A DNA stretch of 63,077 bases from DASVLX01 sp036384655 (lineage in GTDB: Bacteria; Actinomycetota; Actinomycetes; Mycobacteriales; Pseudonocardiaceae): the NCBI GenBank assembly GCA_036384655.1, contig DASVLX010000101.1, positions 1 through 63,077 on the forward strand, given 5' to 3'. The stretch's first letter is position 1; each line of letters starts with the position of its first letter. The translations under genes and the position numbers were made by a program. Below, piece after piece: positions 57,585 to 63,077 of the stretch. The notes beneath the pieces are model-generated. The model saw only the letters and a program-made list of their open reading frames with translations, was not told the DNA's origin and ran no database searches.

Positions 57585-60500
57585 TTAGATCGCCAGGTGG
57601 CGGGCCAGTTCGGCGCCGATCTGGGACAGCGGCGCCGGTTGGGTCATGTCGTTGTGCCGGGTGGGCACGTCGATCCGGGTGATCTCGCCGCGCACGTGGC
57701 CGTCCCAGCGGCGTTCCATCCCCGGTTCGGTCTCGTCCTCGGTGGCCACGAACAGCAGCACGTCGTGGTCGATCACGCTCGGCCGGAACTCGTGGCCGAG
57801 CACCAGGTTGTTGGCGAACACCTGGTACAGCGCGCGCAGCTCCCGTTCGGACAGTTCACCGAGGATGCCGCTCTGCTCGCGCAGCGCGGCGGTGATGGCC
57901 GCGTAGTCGAGGTCACCGTCGCCCAGCGAGGACCGGTCGTAGCCGGCGAGGTCGAGCAGTGCCTCGTACAGCTCGCGCTCGTCTATCTCCGGGCCGGGCT
58001 CGCGTTCGGCGTCGGAGCGCGGGAACGAGTCGAGTAGCGCGACCAGTTCAACCGGCTCGCCGGCCGCCTCCAACTGGGCGACCATCTCGTGCACCACCAT
58101 GCCGCCGAACGACCAGCCGAGCAGCCGGTACGGACCGTGTGGCTGGACCGCGCGGATCTCGGTGAGGTAGCGGGTGGCGACCTCGGTGATGCTGGCCGGC
58201 AGCGGCTCCTCGTCGGCCAGGCCGGGCGACTGCACGCCGTAGATCGGCACGGCCGGGTCGATGTGCCGGGCCAGTCCGGCGTAGGACCAGCTGAACCCGC
58301 TGGCCGGGTGCACGCAGAACAGTGGGGTGGCGTCCTCGCCGCCCCTGCGCAGCGGCAGCAGCACGTCGAACACGCCGGACTGTGTTTCCGCGCCATCCGA
58401 GCCGGCGAGCCTCGCGGCGAGTTCGGCCACGGTGGGCGCCTCGAACAGGGTGCGGATGGCGACCTGCTCACCGAGCGCGGCGCGGATCCGGCCGATCAGC
58501 CGGGTGGCCAGCAGCGAATGCCCGCCGAGGTCGAAGAACCCGTCGTCGATGCCAACCCGGTCCACCCCCAGCACCTCGGCGAACAGCTCGCACAGCACCC
58601 GCTCGCGGGCGTCCCGCGGGCCGCGCCCGCCGGTGCTGGCCACCGGCGCCGGCAGCCGGCGCCGGTCGAGCTTTCCGTTGTGGGTCAACGGAAGCGCGTC
58701 GAGCACCACGATCGCGGCCGGCACCATGTACTCGGGCAGCGCGGCGGCGACATGCGCCCGCAGCTCGGCCGGTTCGGGTTTCGCCAGGTCCGGTGTACCA
58801 GCACCGGCCGGCGTGACGTACCCGGTGAGCCGCTGGTCGCCGGGCCGGTCCTCGCGGACGATCACCGCCGCGCTGGCGACGTCCGGGTGGCTGGCGAGCC
58901 TGGCTTCCACCTCGCCGAGTTCGATACGGAACCCGCGCAGCTTGACCTGGTCGTCGGCGCGGCCCAGGAAGGTGAGGGTGCCGTCGGCGTTCCACCGGAC
59001 CACGTCACCGGAGCGGTACATCCGCTCCCCCGGCGCGCCGAACGGGTTGGCCACGAACCGGGTCGCGGTCAGCTCGGGCCGGCGCAGGTAGCCGCGGGCC
59101 AGGCCGTTGCCGGCGATGTACAGCTCGCCGGGCGCGCCGGGCGGGACCAGCTTGAGCCGGTCGTCCAGCACGTAGAGCCGGGTGTTGGCCAGCGGCCGGC
59201 CGATCGGCACCGGCCCGGCCGGGATCGACTGGCCCGGCTCGATCCGGTACTGCGAGCAGTTGACGGTGGCCTCGGTCGGGCCGTACATGTTCAGCACGGT
59301 CACGCCCGGATGCGCGGCCCGCCACTGGTCGACCAGCTCCCCGAGCAGCTTCTCGCCGCCCAGCAGCAGTTCGGTGTCCGGGGAGAACTCCGGTGGCAGC
59401 GCGGCCAGCAGCGGCAGGTGGCTCGGGGTGGCCTTGGTGAAGTTGACCGGCTGGTCCCGCAACTGGCCGACCGTGCGGGCCATGGCGCTGCTCATCTTGT
59501 TGTCGGCGTCGGCGTCATTGAGAGCCACCTCGAAGTCGGTGACCCGCAGCGTGCCGCCCACGGTGAGCGGCGTGAACATCGCGGTGACGGTCAGGTCGAA
59601 GGCGACCGGCGAGTGCCACAGCGACAGCCCGCGCGCTCCGGCGTAGGCGCCGCCGGCGAACGTCAGGTAGTCGACCAGCGAGTAGTGCTCGATCACCACA
59701 CCCTTGGGCCGGCCGGTCGACCCGGACGTGTAGATCACGTACGCGGGGTGGTGCATGAGCAGCGGGCTGGTCCGGTCCGCGTCGGTGACCGGCTCGATCG
59801 CGCCGACCACGGTGTACGGGTCGGCCGGGGTGCCGGCGACGCGCAGCCGGTGCAGGCCGGGCAGGGCCGGCAGGCCGGCGTCCACGGTGGAGTCCGTGAT
59901 CAGCAGCGCCGGGGCGGTGTCGGCGAGCATGAACTCGATCCGGTCGGCCGGGTAGCCCGGGTCGACCGGCACGTACGCGCCACCGGTCTTCAGCACCGCC
60001 AGCAGCGTGACCAGCAGCGCGGCCGAGCGGTGCAGCGCGACGGCGACGAACCGCTCCGGACCTATCCCCCGCTCGATCAGTTGCCGGGCCATCGCGTCGG
60101 CGCGGCGGTCCAGTTCGGCGTAGGTCAGCTCGACCTTCCCGTCGATCAACGCGATGGCGTGCGGGGTGCGGGCGGCCTGCGCGGCGAACAGCGCCGGCGC
60201 CGTCTCGGTCGGGTCGGTGGTGCGGGTGTCGTTCCAGTCCAGCAGCAGCCTGGCCCGCTCCCCCGCGTCGGTCAGCTCGACCTCACCGATCGGCAGGTCG
60301 GCGTTGTGCGCGACCGCGCGCAGCAGGGTGATCAGCCGGCCACCGAACCGGGCCACCGTCTCGGCGTCGAACAGGTCGGTGCGGTACTCGACCACGCCGG
60401 CCAGGCCGGCCGCGCTGCCGTCCGGGTCGCGGTGCTCGGACAGCTTCACCGACAGGTCGACCTTGGCGGCGCCGGTGCTGGTGGGCATCGCCGTGACGGT

Positions 60501-63077
60501 CACGCCGGGCAGGTCGAACTCCACCGGGTCGTGGTTCTGGAAGGACAGCAGCACCTGGTAGAGCGGGTGCCGGGACAGCGACCGGGTCGGGTTGAGGGCC
60601 TCGACCAGCCGCTCGAACGGCACCTCCTGGTGGGCGAAGGCGGCCAGGTTGGCCTCCCGGACCCGGGCCAGCAGATCGGCGAAGGTCGGGTCGCCGGAGG
60701 TGTCGGTGCGCAGCACCAGGGTGTTGACGAAGAACCCGACCAGGTCGTCGAGGGCCTCATCGACGCGGCCGGCGACCGGCGAGCCGATCGGGATGTCGTC
60801 ACCGGCACCGAGCCCGGTGAGCAGCGCGGCCAGGCCGGCCTGCAACACCATCGCGAGGCTGACCGAATGCTGCCGGGCCAGCTCGTCCAACTGGGCGTGC
60901 AGCGGGCCGTCGATCTCCAGCGGCACGGTGTCGCCGGCGAAGTCGGACACCGGCGGCCGGGGCCGGTCGGTGGGCAGCGCGATGCCCTCGGGCAGGCCGT
61001 CCAGGTGCTCCCGCCAGAACGTGAGCTGCGCGGACATCGCGCTGGTCGGGTCGGTCTCGTCACCGAGGGTTTCCCGCTGCCACAGGCTGAAGTCGGCGTA
61101 CTGCACCGGCAGTGGTGTCCACTGTGGAGCATCACCGGCGTGCCGGGCCGCGTAGGCACGGGCCAGGTCGCCGGCCAGTGGGCCGGCCGAGCCGCCGTCG
61201 CTGGCGATGTGGTGCAGCACCAGGACCAGCACATGCTGCAGCTTGGACAGTTTCAGCAGCGACACCCGCAGCGGCAACTGCCGCGTGAGGTCGAAGCCCT
61301 CGGTGGCCAGCTCGCGGATCGTGTCGTCCAGTTCGGTCTTCTTGACGCGCCGCACGTGCATCCGGGGCGCGGCCAGGTCGGCGTCCACGATCTTCTGGAA
61401 CGGCTCGCCGTCGACCTCCGGGAACAGCGTGCGCAGGCTCTCGTGCCTGGTCACCACGTCGGCGAGCGCCTCGCGCAGCGCGTCCTCGTCCAGTTCGCCG
61501 GTGAGCTTGAGCGCCATCGGGATGTTGTAGGTGCCGGTGCCCTCCTCCAGCCGGTTGAGGAACCACAGCCGGCGCTGCGCGTAGGACAGCGGAACGCGTT
61601 CCGGCCGTGGCATCGGCGCCAACGCGCGGCGGACGCTGCCGGTTCCGACACCGATGCCGACACCCGCACCCGCCAGCCGGTTGGCGAGCGCGGCCACCGT
61701 GGGCGCGTCGAAGATCACCCGGACCAGCAGGTCCACGCCGAACACCACGCGGACCCGGTTGACCAGCCGGGTGGCCAGCAGCGAATGCCCGCCCAGGTCG
61801 AAGAAGTTGTCCGCGACGCCGACCCCGGGCACACCCAGCACCTCGGCGAAGATCGCGCACAGGATGCTCTCGGCCGGGGTGCGCGGCGCCGGCCCGCCGG
61901 CACCGCCGGTGGCGCCGAACTCGGGCTCGGGCAGAGCCTTCCGGTCCACCTTGCCGTTGCGGGTCAGCGGCAGTTCCGGCAGCACCAACAGCACCGACGG
62001 CACCATCGCGTCCGGCAGCAGGGTCGCCAGTTTCTCCCGCAGCGCCACCGGATCGGCTGGGTTGTCGAGGGTGCCGACCAGGTAGCCGACCAGCCGGTTC
62101 TGGCCGGCCGGGTCGGCGTGCACGGTGACCACCGCGTCGGACACGCCCGGCTGGGCGCGCAACGCGGCCTCCACCTCGCCGAGTTCGATGCGCTGACCAC
62201 GGATCTTGACCTGGTGGTCGACCCGGCCGAGGAACTCCAGCTGGCCGTCGGCGCGGTAGCGCACCCGGTCGCCGGTCCGGTAGAGCCGGGCGCCCGGCGT
62301 GCCGGAGAACGGGTCGGGCACGAACGCCCGCGCGGTCTTCACCGGGTCACCGAGGTAACCGTGGCCAACCCCGACGCCACCGACGCACAGCTCACCGATC
62401 ACTCCCAGCGGCACCGGTTCGAGCAGCTCGTCCAGCACGTACAACTGGGTGTTGCGGACCGCCCGGCCGATCGGCACCCGACGGGTGAGGTCCACATCGG
62501 ACGTGAGCACGGCGTGCGTGACGTCGTCCGAACACTCGGTCGGGCCGTAGGCGTTGACCAGCGGGATCTCCGGGAACCGGGCGAACCAGCGCTGGCAGAC
62601 CGGGGCCGGCAGGGCCTCACCGGTGACCATCAGCCAGCGCAGATCCTGGAGTTCGGGCACGGCCGCGCCGCTGTCCCAGGCGTCCAGCGCGGTGCGCAGC
62701 AGCGAGGGCACGACCTCCAGCACGGTGATCCGCTCGCTCGCGGTCAGGCCGAACAGCGCGGCCGGGTCGAGCGCGACATCGTCGCCGACGATCCGGGTGG
62801 TGCCGCCGGCCATCAGCGCGGCCAGTTGCTGCCAGACCGAGATGTCGAAGGACAGTGGCGCGTTCTGCACCAGGCTGTCGTCGGCGGTCAGCCGCAGGTC
62901 CTCCACCTTGGCGAGCAGGTGGTTGACCATGCCGCCGCGGTGCACCATCGCGCCCTTGGGCCGGCCGGTCGAGCCGGACGTGAAGATCACGTAGGCCAGG
63001 TCGTTCGCGGTGCCGCGCACCGGCGCGGCCTTGACCGAGCCGTCCAGCAGTTCCTCGTCCAGCACCACGACCTTCGG
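57585..63077 (-). CDS. Nonribosomal peptide synthetase, terminal two modules (A-PCP-C-A-PCP-TE), 5' end outside window
   Basis: At least 1,830 codons, open at the right edge. Counting from the edge: adenylation A1 (1-385; YVIFTSGSTGRPKGAMV, NAYGPTE), PCP1 (near 426, FFDLGGHSLLATRL), condensation (490-920; HHIASDGG near 621), A2 (960-1475; YVIYTSGSTGRPKGVVI), PCP2 (near 1511, FFDLGGHSLLATRL) and thioesterase (GWSFGGMVVHEM near 1654). The ten-residue specificity code by alignment to GrsA is D-I-W-E-M-T-A-D-D-K for A1 and D-L-T-K-L-G-M-V-N-K for A2. A2 resembles Asp/Asn codes; A1 resembles codes I associate with 2,4-diaminobutyrate, less surely. No epimerisation domain, so the last residue should be L. 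The TE releases the peptide. The upstream part with loading is not seen. Confidence 0.95.
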   Translation of the reverse strand, partial: PKVVVLDEELLDGSVKAAPVRGTANDLAYVIFTSGSTGRPKGAMVHRGGMVNHLLAKVEDLRLTADDSLVQNAPLSFDISVWQQLAALMAGGTTRIVGDDVALDPAALFGLTASERITVLEVVPSLLRTALDAWDSGAAVPELQDLRWLMVTGEALPAPVCQRWFARFPEIPLVNAYGPTECSDDVTHAVLTSDVDLTRRVPIGRAVRNTQLYVLDELLEPVPLGVIGELCVGGVGVGHGYLGDPVKTARAFVPDPFSGTPGARLYRTGDRVRYRADGQLEFLGRVDHQVKIRGQRIELGEVEAALRAQPGVSDAVVTVHADPAGQNRLVGYLVGTLDNPADPVALREKLATLLPDAMVPSVLLVLPELPLTRNGKVDRKALPEPEFGATGGAGGPAPRTPAESILCAIFAEVLGVPGVGVADNFFDLGGHSLLATRLVNRVRVVFGVDLLVRVIFDAPTVAALANRLAGAGVGIGVGTGSVRRALAPMPRPERVPLSYAQRRLWFLNRLEEGTGTYNIPMALKLTGELDEDALREALADVVTRHESLRTLFPEVDGEPFQKIVDADLAAPRMHVRRVKKTELDDTIRELATEGFDLTRQLPLRVSLLKLSKLQHVLVLVLHHIASDGGSAGPLAGDLARAYAARHAGDAPQWTPLPVQYADFSLWQRETLGDETDPTSAMSAQLTFWREHLDGLPEGIALPTDRPRPPVSDFAGDTVPLEIDGPLHAQLDELARQHSVSLAMVLQAGLAALLTGLGAGDDIPIGSPVAGRVDEALDDLVGFFVNTLVLRTDTSGDPTFADLLARVREANLAAFAHQEVPFERLVEALNPTRSLSRHPLYQVLLSFQNHDPVEFDLPGVTVTAMPTSTGAAKVDLSVKLSEHRDPDGSAAGLAGVVEYRTDLFDAETVARFGGRLITLLRAVAHNADLPIGEVELTDAGERARLLLDWNDTRTTDPTETAPALFAAQAARTPHAIALIDGKVELTYAELDRRADAMARQLIERGIGPERFVAVALHRSAALLVTLLAVLKTGGAYVPVDPGYPADRIEFMLADTAPALLITDSTVDAGLPALPGLHRLRVAGTPADPYTVVGAIEPVTDADRTSPLLMHHPAYVIYTSGSTGRPKGVVIEHYSLVDYLTFAGGAYAGARGLSLWHSPVAFDLTVTAMFTPLTVGGTLRVTDFEVALNDADADNKMSSAMARTVGQLRDQPVNFTKATPSHLPLLAALPPEFSPDTELLLGGEKLLGELVDQWRAAHPGVTVLNMYGPTEATVNCSQYRIEPGQSIPAGPVPIGRPLANTRLYVLDDRLKLVPPGAPGELYIAGNGLARGYLRRPELTATRFVANPFGAPGERMYRSGDVVRWNADGTLTFLGRADDQVKLRGFRIELGEVEARLASHPDVASAAVIVREDRPGDQRLTGYVTPAGAGTPDLAKPEPAELRAHVAAALPEYMVPAAIVVLDALPLTHNGKLDRRRLPAPVASTGGRGPRDARERVLCELFAEVLGVDRVGIDDGFFDLGGHSLLATRLIGRIRAALGEQVAIRTLFEAPTVAELAARLAGSDGAETQSGVFDVLLPLRRGGEDATPLFCVHPASGFSWSYAGLARHIDPAVPIYGVQSPGLADEEPLPASITEVATRYLTEIRAVQPHGPYRLLGWSFGGMVVHEMVAQLEAAGEPVELVALLDSFPRSDAEREPGPEIDERELYEALLDLAGYDRSSLGDGDLDYAAITAALREQSGILGELSERELRALYQVFANNLVLGHEFRPSVIDHDVLLFVATEDETEPGMERRWDGHVRGEITRIDVPTRHNDMTQPAPLSQIGAELARHLAI

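Overview
The window reads as the chromosome of a high-GC actinobacterium, most likely a member of Pseudonocardiales. I infer this from the codon use, the GTG/TTG starts, the EspG / PPE-like / DUF3558-lipoprotein set, the Scr1-DUF397 pair, the DUF222-HNH gene with an actinobacterial LexA box, and a DevSR-like two-component pair. No rRNA, tRNA or insertion sequence was recognised.

Layout. (1) 1-8448, minus strand: five overlapping genes that match, in order and domain make-up, the type III-D variant called III-Dv: cas10, a cas7-cas5-cas11 fusion, a double cas7, csx19 and a cas7 with a large insertion (its 3' end lies outside the window). Cas10 has no HD domain but keeps the Palm acidic residues. 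(2) 8552-10954, minus: a predicted membrane-anchored SAVED protein, a three-helix DUF6338-like membrane protein and two small proteins, lying directly upstream of cas10. (3) 10980-26464, minus: one long operon for a group 1h (actinobacterial, high-affinity) [NiFe]-hydrogenase with its maturation set (hhyS, hhyL, protease, TPR, NifU-Rieske protein, NHL protein, hypF, C, E, D), including a SIS-HypC fusion and a class I aldolase homologue that has lost its Schiff-base lysine. An AraC-type regulator with hypA and hypB (26722-28986) runs divergently. (4) 29108-29211: a two-repeat CRISPR remnant. 32362-33052: a ten-repeat CRISPR array on the plus strand with a strong bidirectional terminator. Between them lie an amidohydrolase, a small protein and an SOS-controlled DUF222-HNH gene. 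(5) 33170-40156: alpha/beta hydrolase, XdhC/CoxI protein, DevSR-like pair, Asp-box lipoprotein, small proteins and an HTH/DUF397 pair. (6) 40168-45593: an ESX-associated operon (ESX-like secreted protein, DUF3558 lipoprotein, PPE-like protein, EspG) and three more DUF3558 lipoproteins, two with methionine-rich segments. (7) 45718-63077, minus: a biosynthetic operon. It has an NRPS ending in thioesterase (5' end outside the window), MbtH, FabG-like reductase, two hotdog proteins, an ACP and two active/inactive ketosynthase pairs, plus a DsbA-fold isomerase-like protein, a carboxyltransferase, an SRPBCC protein and a membrane protein. It looks like a highly reducing type II PKS feeding an acyl chain to a nonribosomal peptide.

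How the parts may work together. The CRISPR repeats and the III-Dv genes are about 24 kb apart with the hydrogenase island between them; no cas6, cas1 or cas2 is visible, so crRNA processing must be supplied from elsewhere. The most interesting proposal is that Cas10 makes a cyclic oligonucleotide sensed by the neighbouring TM-SAVED protein. This is inference from domain content and adjacency, not shown by the sequence alone.
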